The position numbers were made by a program, and so were the translations under genes. This document shows positions 1-7,819 of a DNA stretch of 18,055 nt, piece after piece. Every line of letters starts with the position of its first letter. Position 1 is the stretch's first letter. Where the stretch lies: NCBI GenBank assembly GCA_002317475.1, contig DCIS01000141.1, positions 1-18,055 on the forward strand, read 5' to 3'. The notes beneath the pieces were generated by a model. That model was not told where the DNA came from and searched no databases. It was given only the letters and a program-made list of their open reading frames with translations. This DNA is from Prevotellaceae bacterium UBA1720 (lineage in GTDB: Bacteria > Bacteroidota > Bacteroidia > Bacteroidales > Bacteroidaceae).

Positions 1-858
1 CCCGAGGTGATGAACGAGTACGAACTCGGTGCGTGGAATCCCCTTAACTGGCAACCCTCCATTGCCCTGGATGCTTTCAATGGACTGAAACATGTATCCG
101 TGCCTTATGTCATGAAGATTGATTGGTCATTGCCCTCTGACACAATCAGTCAGAACGCTGAGCCTCTCATGCTTCCCATCAAGGCTTCGCATATCCGTAA
201 CAGACTGCAAAAGATTGAGTTACTAGTTGGAAAAGAGGTAGTTGGTACGTCAGAAACAGATAGTTGTGTGTTCCGCGTAGAGAACATTCAGAAGGGTGTG
301 AACAGCCTCTTTGCACGTGCTACCTCTACCGATGGTGTCATCGTTACCTCTGATACCTGTAGTTTTATTCAAGGTCCTTTGACGGTCGTTGATCAGTCTG
401 TTGTGGATACCAAGGATGATAAACTAACGGCTCAGCACTGGGCTGTCAATGTGCGCGAAGCCGGTGAATACATGCTTGTCTTCAAGTACCGTACTTCCGA
501 ACAACTTACACCACGCATCAATGTCAATGAGTCTCGTGTCACCACACTACGTTTCACCGTTACAGAGGGTAAACGTCATGCCTATGCCAGCAAAACCATC
601 ACATTGGACGAGACTGGCGAAACGCTCATTACCCTTCAGCAGGCTTCAACCAAACTCACTATTCCAGAAGTTGAGACCTTGATGGTCATTCCCTTGAACG
701 GACAGTCTTTGCCCACTGTATCCGACCCAACGTTCATTCCTTCTGTCCGTGAGTCATCAGACGCCCCTGCTGTACTCTATGACCTTCAAGGACGTCGTGT
801 GGAGGAGAGCTCACAGGGCATACATGTATCAAAGGGAATGAAGGTTATCAGTAAATAA
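1..858 (+). CDS. C-terminal part of an exported multidomain surface or secreted protein (5'-truncated)
   Basis: The frame is open from base 1, so the start and the N-terminal domains lie outside the window; 285 residues are visible. About residues 57-125 resemble a bacterial Ig-like domain of the Big_9 type: an IELLVGKEVVGT strand pair, then NSLFARATSTDG. About residues 135-232 look like a second beta-sandwich, possibly carbohydrate-binding (AGEYMLVFKY, then a threonine/isoleucine-rich strand region). The end has YDLQGRRV, a short linker and GIHVSKGMKVISK, a tail widespread on exported Prevotella and Bacteroides proteins and thought to be a short type IX-like sorting signal. The missing part could be a glycan-degrading enzyme, as such domains often sit behind one, but no catalytic motif is visible, so I assign no activity. 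The stop lies 7 bases before the next gene. Confidence 0.75.
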   Translation, partial: PEVMNEYELGAWNPLNWQPSIALDAFNGLKHVSVPYVMKIDWSLPSDTISQNAEPLMLPIKASHIRNRLQKIELLVGKEVVGTSETDSCVFRVENIQKGVNSLFARATSTDGVIVTSDTCSFIQGPLTVVDQSVVDTKDDKLTAQHWAVNVREAGEYMLVFKYRTSEQLTPRINVNESRVTTLRFTVTEGKRHAYASKTITLDETGETLITLQQASTKLTIPEVETLMVIPLNGQSLPTVSDPTFIPSVRESSDAPAVLYDLQGRRVEESSQGIHVSKGMKVISK

Positions 859-865
859 TCCGGTT

Positions 866-1324
866 ATGACAAAGCAAGAGAAATACGAGGAACTGTTGCC
901 CGAGATACAAGCTGTTGTTTCGGGCGAGACCGACCTCATAGCTAATATGGCCAATGTGGCTGCCATGTTACATGAGGCGTTCGGATTCTGGTGGACGGGA
1001 TTCTACCGTGTGGAAGATGATGTGCTTGTGTTAGGTCCTTTCCAAGGCCCTTTAGCCTGTACACGTATTAAGTATGGTAAGGGTGTATGTGGAACTGCGT
1101 GGAAAGAAGAGCAAACCGTCGTGGTGCCAAATGTTCATGAATTTCCCGGACATATTGCTTGTAGCAGTCTGTCGAACAGTGAGATTGTTGTTCCGATGAT
1201 GAAGGACGGGAAAGTGGTTGCTGTGCTGGACATTGACAGCAAAGAGTTCTCGACCTTTGACGAACAAGATTCACATTATTTAGAGGAGGTATGCAGGTCA
1301 ATCATCCTGAGTTCGGCATTGTAG
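866..1324 (+). CDS. msrC: Free methionine-(R)-sulfoxide reductase (GAF domain)
   Basis: A 152-residue single-GAF-domain protein. The family reduces free L-methionine-(R)-sulfoxide to methionine in the cytoplasm, a repair step after oxidative damage, and is recycled by thioredoxin. The three family cysteines are present as C65, C75 and C99. Their spacing of 10 and 24 residues is the same as C84/C94/C118 of the E. coli enzyme. Supporting motifs are FWWTGFYRV (41-49), GPFQGPLACTRI (57-68), GKGVCGTAW (71-79) and the closing VAVLDIDS (118-125). Length is usual for the family. The ATG lies 7 bases after the upstream stop. The 3' end overlaps the next gene by 34 bases, so the two are probably co-transcribed. 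The name fRMsr is also used. Confidence 0.93.
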   Translation: MTKQEKYEELLPEIQAVVSGETDLIANMANVAAMLHEAFGFWWTGFYRVEDDVLVLGPFQGPLACTRIKYGKGVCGTAWKEEQTVVVPNVHEFPGHIACSSLSNSEIVVPMMKDGKVVAVLDIDSKEFSTFDEQDSHYLEEVCRSIILSSAL

Positions 1325-2007
1325 AAGTTACGCCAAATGTGCGTGCTCGTCGTTTCATTTTTCGTTTTGACCCTGATGGCAAGATGAAGGTTACAGCCCC
1401 GGCAAGGTTTAAGGAGTCGGAACTGTTGAAGGCAATTGACAGTCTCAGACCTAAATTGCTTGAACTCAGAACAAAACGAAAGGTTGTTAAACTGATAGAT
1501 GAGAACTTTATCATAGAAGAGCCAGACTTCCGTATGGCTCTTCGTTTGGGTAATGTGCCTCGTATGCAAGCCCGAATGAGCAAGGGTACATTGGATGTGG
1601 TTTACCCTGATGATACAGACTTCACGCGTGATGATGTGCAACAATGGTTGGTGTATGTTATCGAGGAAGCGCTACGTCATCAAGCCAAACTCGTTCTGCC
1701 TGCCCGACTCATGGATTTCGCCCACAAACTGAACCTTAAGGTTGATGCGATAAAAATTCACAAAACACATGGAAGATGGGGTAGTTGCAGCAGCAAGAGA
1801 CACATCAATCTCTCCCTTTATCTGATTCTCTTACCGAGACATTTGCAGGACTATGTAATGCTGCACGAACTTACACACCTTATCCACATGGACCATAGTC
1901 CTCAATTCTGGGCTCAACTCGATGCTTTCTGTGGTTGTAACAGTCAGGCACTTCGACAAGAAATGGCAAAATATGATACCAGTGTGTTTTTCAGAAGACG
2001 AGACTGA
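1291..2007 (+). CDS. YgjP-like (DUF45/M48-type) zinc metallopeptidase
   Basis: A 238-residue protein of the YgjP/SprT-like metal-dependent hydrolase family. The zinc site is HELTH at 192-196 with a probable third ligand at H202, in the family pattern HExxH-x5-H-x3-FW (FW at 206-207). The upstream signature GRWGSCSSKRHINLS (161-175) is diagnostic for YgjP-like proteins. No signal peptide or membrane segment is visible, so it is probably cytoplasmic; substrates are unknown for most members. The ATG lies inside the last 34 bases of the preceding gene, in another frame. It fits family length, and the N-terminal beta-rich part (VEVTPNVRARRFIFRF) matches a normal start. A GGAGG sits one base before the ATG, too close for a ribosome site, and it encodes residues of the upstream protein. 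The gene ends 13 bases from the convergent udk gene. Confidence 0.87.
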   Translation: MQVNHPEFGIVEVTPNVRARRFIFRFDPDGKMKVTAPARFKESELLKAIDSLRPKLLELRTKRKVVKLIDENFIIEEPDFRMALRLGNVPRMQARMSKGTLDVVYPDDTDFTRDDVQQWLVYVIEEALRHQAKLVLPARLMDFAHKLNLKVDAIKIHKTHGRWGSCSSKRHINLSLYLILLPRHLQDYVMLHELTHLIHMDHSPQFWAQLDAFCGCNSQALRQEMAKYDTSVFFRRRD

Positions 2008-2020
2008 TAATTACACACCT

Positions 2021-2641
2021 TTAGATGTTCTCCCTACGTGCCAATGCAGTGATGTAGGTGCGCATGATGTCGATTGCCTGGAGATTGCTGCCACCCTGAG
2101 GTATAATAACATCAGCAAAGCGTTTGGTAGGTTCGATGAACTCTATATGCATGGGTTTCAGTACGTCCAGGTATCTCTCGATGACCATCTCTGTGGTACG
2201 ACCACGCTCCACGATATCACGCTGGATGACGCGAATGAGTCGTTCGTCTGGGTCGGCATCCACAAATATCTTAAGATCCATAAGGTCACGTAGTTCAGGA
2301 CTCCAAAGGGCCATAATGCCCTCAATGATAATCACTTCGCAAGGCTCTACGTGGATAGTCTCTGCCAGACGATTGGAGATCAGGTAACTGTAGGTGGGCT
2401 GCTCAATGGACTTTCCCTGGCGCAGATCCTGTATCTGGTTGGTCAGCAGTTCCCAGTCAAAGGCATCGGGATGGTCGAAGTTGATGCGTGAACGTTCCTC
2501 GGGTGTCAGACCCGTAGTGTCATTGTAGTAGGAATCCTGAGGAATCAGAGCTACATGCCCTGCTGGGAGTGCTTCCATAATTTTGCGTACTACGGTTGTC
2601 TTGCCAGATCCCGTTCCGCCAGCTATGCCAATAATAAACAT
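2021..2641 (-). CDS. udk: Uridine kinase (uridine/cytidine monophosphokinase)
   Basis: A 206-residue P-loop kinase that phosphorylates uridine and cytidine to UMP and CMP in pyrimidine salvage. The Walker A motif GGTGSGKTT lies at 8-16, after the buried strand FIIGIA. QDSYY (35-39) and NFDHPDAFD (54-62) are uridine-kinase signatures contacting the nucleoside. IIIEGIMAL follows as the Walker-B-like strand, and RDIVERGRT is the lid region. Length agrees with the E. coli enzyme (about 213). The ATG is the first codon of the conserved beta-strand, so little other choice exists. It is transcribed alone and convergently with the metallopeptidase gene, and divergently from hisG across a 165-base spacer. 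No terminator hairpin is visible in the 13 bases at its 3' end. Confidence 0.95.
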   Translation of the reverse strand: MFIIGIAGGTGSGKTTVVRKIMEALPAGHVALIPQDSYYNDTTGLTPEERSRINFDHPDAFDWELLTNQIQDLRQGKSIEQPTYSYLISNRLAETIHVEPCEVIIIEGIMALWSPELRDLMDLKIFVDADPDERLIRVIQRDIVERGRTTEMVIERYLDVLKPMHIEFIEPTKRFADVIIPQGGSNLQAIDIMRTYITALARRENI

Positions 2642-2717
2642 GTATGTGTATTTTTAAATTGTATCAGTGATTGGTTAAATTACAAATGCAAAATGTGTTT
2701 TTTAACGTTTTATGCAA

Positions 2718-2725
2718 CAAAGTTA
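2718..2725 (-). promoter_or_regulatory. Candidate -7 box for udk
   Basis: Read on the minus strand this is TAACTTTG, matching the Bacteroidota -7 consensus TAnnTTTG. It is about 76 bases upstream of the udk ATG. No good TTTG element lies 19-21 bases further upstream (only a partial match), so support is moderate. Confidence 0.4.
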
Positions 2726-2737
2726 CGTTTTTTTTTG

Positions 2738-2745
2738 TAAATTTG
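2738..2745 (+). promoter_or_regulatory. Candidate -7 box for the hisGDCB genes
   Basis: TAAATTTG fits TAnnTTTG and is followed by CAC, as in other promoters of this window. It lies about 61 bases before the hisG ATG. A clear -33 TTTG is missing at the expected distance. The leader between it and hisG has no run of histidine codons, so classical his attenuation is not apparent. Confidence 0.45.
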
Positions 2746-2806
2746 CACGCATTTTAAAATAAATAGTTGGTTTATTAAGGTAAAAACAAGCCTTTCAGGG
2801 CAATAA

Positions 2807-3670
2807 ATGAAAAAAAAGATGCTTAGAATTGCTGTACAATCTAAGGGACGACTGAACGAAGACACCATGAATCTGCTGGCTGAAGCAGGTATCAAGGTAA
2901 GTAGCAGTAAACGCACACTTTTGGTGCAAAGTCCAAATTTCCCCGTTGAGATTCTTTATTTGCGTGACGATGATATCCCACAGAGTGTGGCTACAGGTGT
3001 GGCTGACCTCGGTATCGTGGGACAGAATGAATATGAAGAGCGCGGTTACAAGTGTGAGGTGGTTCGTCCCCTTGGCTTTAGCAAGTGCCGTCTGAGTCTG
3101 GCAGTACCCAAGGCTGTGGATTACAAGGACGTAACCTGGTTTGAGGGTAAGAAGATTGCCACCAGTTATCCTGCTATCCTCGAGAAATTCTTGAAGGAGA
3201 AAGGTATCAACAGCGAGATTCATGTAATCACTGGTAGTGTGGAGATCAGTCCGGGTATCGGATTGAGTGATGCTATCTTTGACATCGTTTCAAGTGGCAG
3301 TACACTGGTTAGCAACAACCTGCGTGAGGTTGAGGTGGTGATGAAGAGTGAGGCTCTGCTCATCGGCGATCCTAAATTGTCTGACGAGAAGTGCGAGATT
3401 CTTCAGGAACTGCTATTCCGTATTGAGGCTGTGAAGAATGCCGAGGATAAGAAGTACGTGCTGATGAATATACCTAGCGACAAGTTGCAGGAGGTCATCG
3501 ACGTGTTGCCTGGTGCCAAGAGTCCTACAGTGATGCCTTTGGCTACTGAGGGTTGGAACAGCGTACATACCGTAATTGACGAGAAGAGCTTCTGGGAGAT
3601 TATCAGTAAGCTCAAGGAGTTGGGTGCTCAGGGCATTCTGGTCATCCCCATTGAAAAGATGATTCTGTAA
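2807..3670 (+). CDS. hisG: ATP phosphoribosyltransferase, long form with regulatory domain
   Basis: A 287-residue HisG that catalyses the first, committed step of histidine synthesis: ATP plus PRPP gives phosphoribosyl-ATP. The N-terminal catalytic part begins LRIAVQSKGRL (6-16). GVADLGIVG (64-72) and the PRPP-binding loop DIVSSGSTL (159-167) are present. Residues about 212-287 form the C-terminal ACT-like regulatory domain, with the hallmark LPGAKSPTVMPL (234-245). This makes it the long, homohexameric, histidine-inhibited form (E. coli 299 residues), which needs no HisZ. The ATG at 2807 starts MKKKML; an in-frame ATG at 2819 is an alternative that would remove only four residues. It is the first gene of the his cluster, 26 bases before hisD. 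Confidence 0.96.
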   Translation: MKKKMLRIAVQSKGRLNEDTMNLLAEAGIKVSSSKRTLLVQSPNFPVEILYLRDDDIPQSVATGVADLGIVGQNEYEERGYKCEVVRPLGFSKCRLSLAVPKAVDYKDVTWFEGKKIATSYPAILEKFLKEKGINSEIHVITGSVEISPGIGLSDAIFDIVSSGSTLVSNNLREVEVVMKSEALLIGDPKLSDEKCEILQELLFRIEAVKNAEDKKYVLMNIPSDKLQEVIDVLPGAKSPTVMPLATEGWNSVHTVIDEKSFWEIISKLKELGAQGILVIPIEKMIL

Positions 3671-3696
3671 GCGTACCACTATAATAAGAGATTCAA

Positions 3697-4983
3697 GTGA
3701 AGATTACCAAATACCCTGCAAAGGAAGATTACGCCAAACTGATGTCACGTCCTGCCAAAGATGCAGGCGAACTGAATGCCATCGTGTGTGGTGTGCTGAA
3801 TGACATCCGTAAACGTGGTGACGAGGCTGTACGTGAGTACGAAGAGCGTTTTGACAAGGTTGCGCTGACCGAGTTGCAAGTGTCTGAGACAGAGATGGCT
3901 GAGGCAGAGACACTCATCAGTCAGGAACTGAAGGATGCCTTGGAGCATGCTCATCGTAACATTGAGGCTTTCCACCGTGCCCAGCAGTTTGAGGGTGTGA
4001 CCCTCGAGGTACAGGCTGGAGTGACTTGCAGTCAGAAATCAGTGGCCATCGAACGTGTGGGTCTCTACATACCTGGTGGTACTGCTCCCTTGTTCAGCAC
4101 CGTTTTGATGCTGGCCACTCCTGCAAAGATTGCTGGTTGTAAGGAGATTGTACTTTGTACCCCTCCAGCCAAGGACGGTAGTGTTAATCCTGCAATCCTC
4201 ATGGCGGCACGTATTGCTGGTGTCAGCAAGATTTTCAAGATAGGTGGCGTACAAGCCATTGGTGCTATGGCATACGGAACAGAGTCTGTGCCTAAGGTCT
4301 ACAAGATCTTTGGTCCCGGCAATCAGTATGTGATGTGTGCCAAACAAAATGTCTCGTTGCATGATGTAGCCATAGATATGCCTGCTGGTCCCAGTGAGGT
4401 TTGTGTGTTGGCAGATGAAACGAGTAATGAAACATTCGTGGCTGCTGACCTCCTTTCACAGGCTGAACATGGCATTGACTCGCAGGTGATACTGATTACC
4501 AATAGCGAAGCCTTTGCTGAAAAAGTAGAGCAAGAGGTGGAACGACAATTGAATGTACTGCCACGTATGGAGATTGCCCGAAAGGCTCTGGAAAACAGTC
4601 ATCTGATTGTAGTCAAGGACTATGAGGAGATGATGATGCTTTCTAATATGTATGCTCCTGAACACCTCATCATCGAGACCCAGAACTATCATGAACTGGC
4701 TCTTCAGGTGACCAATGCAGGTAGTGTCTTTATGGGAAGCTATACTCCCGAAAGTGCTGGTGACTATGCCAGTGGAACAAATCACACCCTACCCACAAGC
4801 GGTTATGCTACAGCTTATAGTGGTGTGAACCTGGACAGTTTTGTTCGTAAGATTACCTTCCAGGAAATCACGGCTGAGGGTGTGAAAGGCATTGCCCATA
4901 CGGTGGAGCTGATGGCTGAGAACGAATTACTGGATGCTCATTGCAATGCGATGAGAGTGAGAAGGTTGAGCGTTGAGTGTTGA
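3697..4983 (+). CDS. hisD: Histidinol dehydrogenase
   Basis: A 428-residue zinc enzyme that oxidises L-histidinol to L-histidine with two NAD+ in two steps, the last reactions of the pathway. The zinc ligands are Q255, H258, D356 and H415, each exactly four residues lower than E. coli Q259/H262/D360/H419. The catalytic pair is E322-H323 in APEHL. VGLYIPGGTAPL (121-132), IFGPGNQYV (204-212) and MPAGPSEV (228-235) are further signatures. The start is GTG at 3697, chosen because the protein then begins MKITKYP at normal family length. The last five residues (L424-C428) and the stop TGA are written by a heptanucleotide tandem repeat that starts at 4965, so the tail RRLSVEC is not a conserved ending. 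All active-site residues lie upstream of this and appear intact. Confidence 0.96.
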   Translation: MKITKYPAKEDYAKLMSRPAKDAGELNAIVCGVLNDIRKRGDEAVREYEERFDKVALTELQVSETEMAEAETLISQELKDALEHAHRNIEAFHRAQQFEGVTLEVQAGVTCSQKSVAIERVGLYIPGGTAPLFSTVLMLATPAKIAGCKEIVLCTPPAKDGSVNPAILMAARIAGVSKIFKIGGVQAIGAMAYGTESVPKVYKIFGPGNQYVMCAKQNVSLHDVAIDMPAGPSEVCVLADETSNETFVAADLLSQAEHGIDSQVILITNSEAFAEKVEQEVERQLNVLPRMEIARKALENSHLIVVKDYEEMMMLSNMYAPEHLIIETQNYHELALQVTNAGSVFMGSYTPESAGDYASGTNHTLPTSGYATAYSGVNLDSFVRKITFQEITAEGVKGIAHTVELMAENELLDAHCNAMRVRRLSVEC

Positions 4984-5055
4984 ACGTTGAGAGTTGAACG
5001 TTGAGAGTTGAACGTTGAGTGTTGAACGTTGAGTGTTGAAAGTATTTAGTTGAGA
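4965..5055 (+). repeat. Heptanucleotide tandem repeat GTTGANN between hisD and hisC
   Basis: Eleven consecutive copies of GTTGANN run from 4965 to 5041. After one degenerate unit (5042-5048), a further copy lies at 5049-5055. The two variable bases often alternate between AC and GA/GT, giving a partial 14-base period. The third copy contains the hisD stop codon; the last copy ends two bases before the hisC ATG. Similar GTTGA/TCAAC-rich repeats occur in intergenic regions of Bacteroidales genomes, to my knowledge without an assigned function. Confidence 0.95.
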
Positions 5056-5057
5056 AT

Positions 5058-6101
5058 ATGAACAACTTTGATTTGCAAGCATTGGTTCGTCCTAATATCT
5101 GGGCATTGAAACCATATAGTTGTGCCCGTGATGAGTTTAAGGGCAGAGAAGCCAGTGTATTTCTGGATGCAAATGAAAACCCATATAATGGTCCATTGAA
5201 TCGTTATCCTGACCCTCTGCAGGAAGAGGTCAAGGCAGTGCTGTCCAGAATTAAGGGCGTTCCTGCCGAGAATATCTTCCTTGGTAATGGTAGTGATGAA
5301 GCCATAGACCTGATATTCAGGATATTCTGCAATCCACATGTGGATAATGTTGTGGCTATTCAACCTACATACGGAATGTATGGTGTGTGTGCAGATATCA
5401 ACGATGTGTCTTATCGCAACGTGAACCTTGAGGAAGGTTATAGATTGAATGCTGACAAAGTTTTGGAGGCAACTGATATGCACACCAAGGCTGTATTTCT
5501 ATGTTCGCCAAACAATCCATCAGGCAATGCACTTGACCCCAATGAGATCGAGAAAATCCTGGTGAACTATCAAGGCATTGTGGTGGTAGATGAGGCATAT
5601 TCGGACTTTAGTGACTATGAACCATTCCGTCTGAAGTTGGCACAGTACCCTAATCTGGTGGTACTCAACACCTTCAGCAAAGCATGGGGATGTGCTGCCA
5701 TGCGTTTGGGGATGGCTTTTGCTTCAAAGGAAATCATTGGTCTGTTCAACAAAGTGAAGTATCCCTACAATGTAAATTTGCTAACTCAGCAGAAGGCGTT
5801 GGAGATGCTCAGCGACATCACAAAGATACAGAAATGGATCGTTTCTATCAAGAAGGAGAGAGCAAGTATGTTGCCAGCATTTGCTGACCTGCCCATCTGT
5901 GAGAAAGTGTACCCCTCTGATGCTAACTTCTTCCTGGCCAAGGTAAAGGATGCCAACGCACTTTACAATTATCTGATTGACAACGGCATTGTGGTGAGAA
6001 ACCGCAATAATGTGGCATTATGTGGCAACTGTCTGCGAATCACTATCGGAACACCTGAGGAGAACTGCGCACTACTTGCTGCACTGAGAAAAGTAAAATG
6101 A
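5058..6101 (+). CDS. hisC: Histidinol-phosphate aminotransferase
   Basis: A 347-residue PLP enzyme of fold type I (class II aminotransferase). It transfers an amino group from glutamate to imidazole-acetol phosphate, giving L-histidinol phosphate. The PLP lysine is K208 in TFSKAWG. Other cofactor contacts are N153 in SPNNPSG, D178 and Y181 in VVDEAYSDF, and the phosphate-binding GNGSDEAID (76-84). The substrate arginine lies in CLRITIGTPEEN (325-336). Length matches the family (E. coli 356). The start at 5058 is the first ATG after the repeat array and gives a normal N-terminus (LVRPNIWALKPY). Its TGA overlaps the next ATG as ATGA, implying translational coupling to hisB. Confidence 0.96.
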   Translation: MNNFDLQALVRPNIWALKPYSCARDEFKGREASVFLDANENPYNGPLNRYPDPLQEEVKAVLSRIKGVPAENIFLGNGSDEAIDLIFRIFCNPHVDNVVAIQPTYGMYGVCADINDVSYRNVNLEEGYRLNADKVLEATDMHTKAVFLCSPNNPSGNALDPNEIEKILVNYQGIVVVDEAYSDFSDYEPFRLKLAQYPNLVVLNTFSKAWGCAAMRLGMAFASKEIIGLFNKVKYPYNVNLLTQQKALEMLSDITKIQKWIVSIKKERASMLPAFADLPICEKVYPSDANFFLAKVKDANALYNYLIDNGIVVRNRNNVALCGNCLRITIGTPEENCALLAALRKVK

Positions 6102-7168
6102 CAATGAAGAAAGCTCTTTTTGTAGATCGTGACGGAACCATCCTGGTAGAACCCTCTGACGAGCAGATAGATAGTTTCGAGAAGTTCAAATGGGTGCCAG
6201 GTGTTATTGGTGCCCTGACATTCCTTCGCCAACATACTGATTATGAGTTTGTAATGGTTAGCAATCAAGATGGTCTTGGAACAGACAGTTATCCTGAAGA
6301 GGATTTCTGGCCTACACACAACCTGATGCTTGATACATTGAAAGGAGAAGGTGTGGTGTTTGATGATATCCTGATTGACCGATCCTTTCCCGAAGATGGA
6401 CTACCCACCAGAAAACCTGGCATAGGTATGTTAGGTAAATACTTGGATGGTTCGTATGACCTGTCAGCCTCGTATGTTATCGGTGATCGAGCTACAGATG
6501 CACAATTGGCAGAGAATCTTGGTGCTAAGAGTTTGATCCTGTCTGAAGATATGGATTGGAAGAAGATTACTGAGTTGGTGTATGCCGGTGAGAGAACAGC
6601 AGAGGTGATCCGTAAAACGAAGGAGACAGACATCTGTGTGAAGGTGGATCTGAATGGTCATGGTAAGAGTGACATAGCTACTGGTATTGGATTCTTCGAC
6701 CACATGCTGGAACAGATTGCCAAGCATGGTGCTATTGATTTATATATAAGGTGTAACGGAGACCTTCATGTGGATGAGCATCACACCATTGAGGATACAG
6801 CCCTTGCCTTGGGTGAATGTCTGCGCAAAGCCTTGGGAGACAAGCGAGGTATTGAACGCTATGGCTATTGCCTGCCTATGGATGACTGTCTTTGTCAGGT
6901 AGCATTGGATTTTGGTGGCAGACCCTGGTTGGTTTGGGATGCTGAGTTTCATCGCGAAAGGGTAGGAGAGATGCCTACTGAGATGTTCCTACACTTCTTC
7001 AAAAGCCTGAGTGACAGTGCTATGATGAACCTCAATATCAAAGCAGAGGGACAGAACGAACATCATAAGATTGAAGGAATCTTCAAGGCTTTGGCTCGTG
7101 CCATTCGTATGGCAGTAAAACGTGACATCAATAATTTTGTCCTTCCCAGCAGCAAAGGTGTGCTGTAA
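6098..7168 (+). CDS. hisB: Bifunctional histidinol-phosphatase / imidazoleglycerol-phosphate dehydratase
   Basis: A 356-residue fusion of two pathway enzymes. Residues about 3-165 are a HAD phosphatase that hydrolyses histidinol phosphate: nucleophile D10 and acid/base D12 in FVDRDGT, VSNQDGLG (54-61), K106 in RKPG, and D130/D134 in IGDRATD. Residues about 167-356 are the manganese-dependent dehydratase that converts IGP to imidazole-acetol phosphate: FFDHML (199-204), DEHHTIEDT (226-234), EHHKIEG (321-327) and the C-terminal LPSSKGVL. The order is that of E. coli HisB (355 residues). The loop before K106 lacks the cysteine and histidine zinc ligands of E. coli HisB. The first ATG overlaps the hisC stop; a second ATG two codons on (6104) is an alternative start. 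Confidence 0.96.
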   Translation: MTMKKALFVDRDGTILVEPSDEQIDSFEKFKWVPGVIGALTFLRQHTDYEFVMVSNQDGLGTDSYPEEDFWPTHNLMLDTLKGEGVVFDDILIDRSFPEDGLPTRKPGIGMLGKYLDGSYDLSASYVIGDRATDAQLAENLGAKSLILSEDMDWKKITELVYAGERTAEVIRKTKETDICVKVDLNGHGKSDIATGIGFFDHMLEQIAKHGAIDLYIRCNGDLHVDEHHTIEDTALALGECLRKALGDKRGIERYGYCLPMDDCLCQVALDFGGRPWLVWDAEFHRERVGEMPTEMFLHFFKSLSDSAMMNLNIKAEGQNEHHKIEGIFKALARAIRMAVKRDINNFVLPSSKGVL

Positions 7169-7201
7169 ATTCTCCTCACCCTGTAAGCATTTATCTGAGA
7201 T

Positions 7202-7813
7202 ATGCCACTTCAACTACCATCCATTCTGCTGACACAGGCTGTCGATGAAATGAGCAAACTACCAGGTATTGGTAGTAAGACGGCGCTGAGGTTGGTGCTG
7301 CACATGCTCAGACAAGATGAGACGCATGTCACAACTTTGGCAGAATCATTGGTAAGATTGCGTAAGGAAGTGAAATACTGTAAGATATGCCATAACATAA
7401 GTGATACAGACGTTTGTGGCATTTGTGCAGATACACGTAGAGATGCATCAGTGGTTTGTGTTGTAGAAAACATCCAGGATGTCATGGCCATTGAGAATAC
7501 CCAGCAGTTTCGAGGATTGTATCATGTGCTGGGTGGTGTCATTTCTCCCATTGATGGGGTTAGTCCCTCTGACCTGAACATACAGTCCTTGGTGGAACGT
7601 GTTGATGAAGGTAATGTGAAAGAGGTCATTCTTGCCCTGTCTCCAACGATGGAGGGTGACGCAACGAACTTCTTTATCTTCAGAAAACTGGCAGACAAAG
7701 GCATTACTATCAGCGTTATTGCCCGAGGTGTGGCACAAAATGATGAATTGCAATACACCGATGAGGTAACATTGGGACGTAGCATTGTAAACCGTACCCC
7801 ATTCAGAAATTAA
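7202..7813 (+). CDS. recR: Recombination mediator RecR
   Basis: A 203-residue RecR, which works with RecO (and RecF) to load RecA on SSB-coated single-stranded DNA during gap repair. Domains in order: helix-hairpin-helix LPGIGSKTALR (20-30); a four-cysteine zinc finger with C60, C63, C72 and C75; and a Toprim domain with CVVEN (86-90) and GLYHVLGGVISPIDG (105-119). The C-terminal part IARGVAQNDELQYTDEVTLGRSIVNR is the Walker-B-like end of the family. Length is standard. It lies 33 bases after hisB without a visible terminator, so read-through from the his genes is possible. It leads a closely packed group with the next two genes. Confidence 0.96.
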   Translation: MPLQLPSILLTQAVDEMSKLPGIGSKTALRLVLHMLRQDETHVTTLAESLVRLRKEVKYCKICHNISDTDVCGICADTRRDASVVCVVENIQDVMAIENTQQFRGLYHVLGGVISPIDGVSPSDLNIQSLVERVDEGNVKEVILALSPTMEGDATNFFIFRKLADKGITISVIARGVAQNDELQYTDEVTLGRSIVNRTPFRN

Positions 7814-7819
7814 TGAACA

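Noticed and set aside
1283..1288. GGAGG-containing stretch before the YgjP-like gene as a Shine-Dalgarno site.
   Set aside because: It ends almost at the ATG, too close for normal pairing, and simply encodes the Leu-Glu-Glu-Val of the upstream reductase.
4868..5065. Minus-strand open frame of 65 codons across the hisD-hisC junction, rich in STFNTQ.
   Set aside because: It is open only because the complement of the GTTGANN repeat (NNTCAAC) has no stop here. It overlaps two certain genes and has a repetitive, low-complexity translation.
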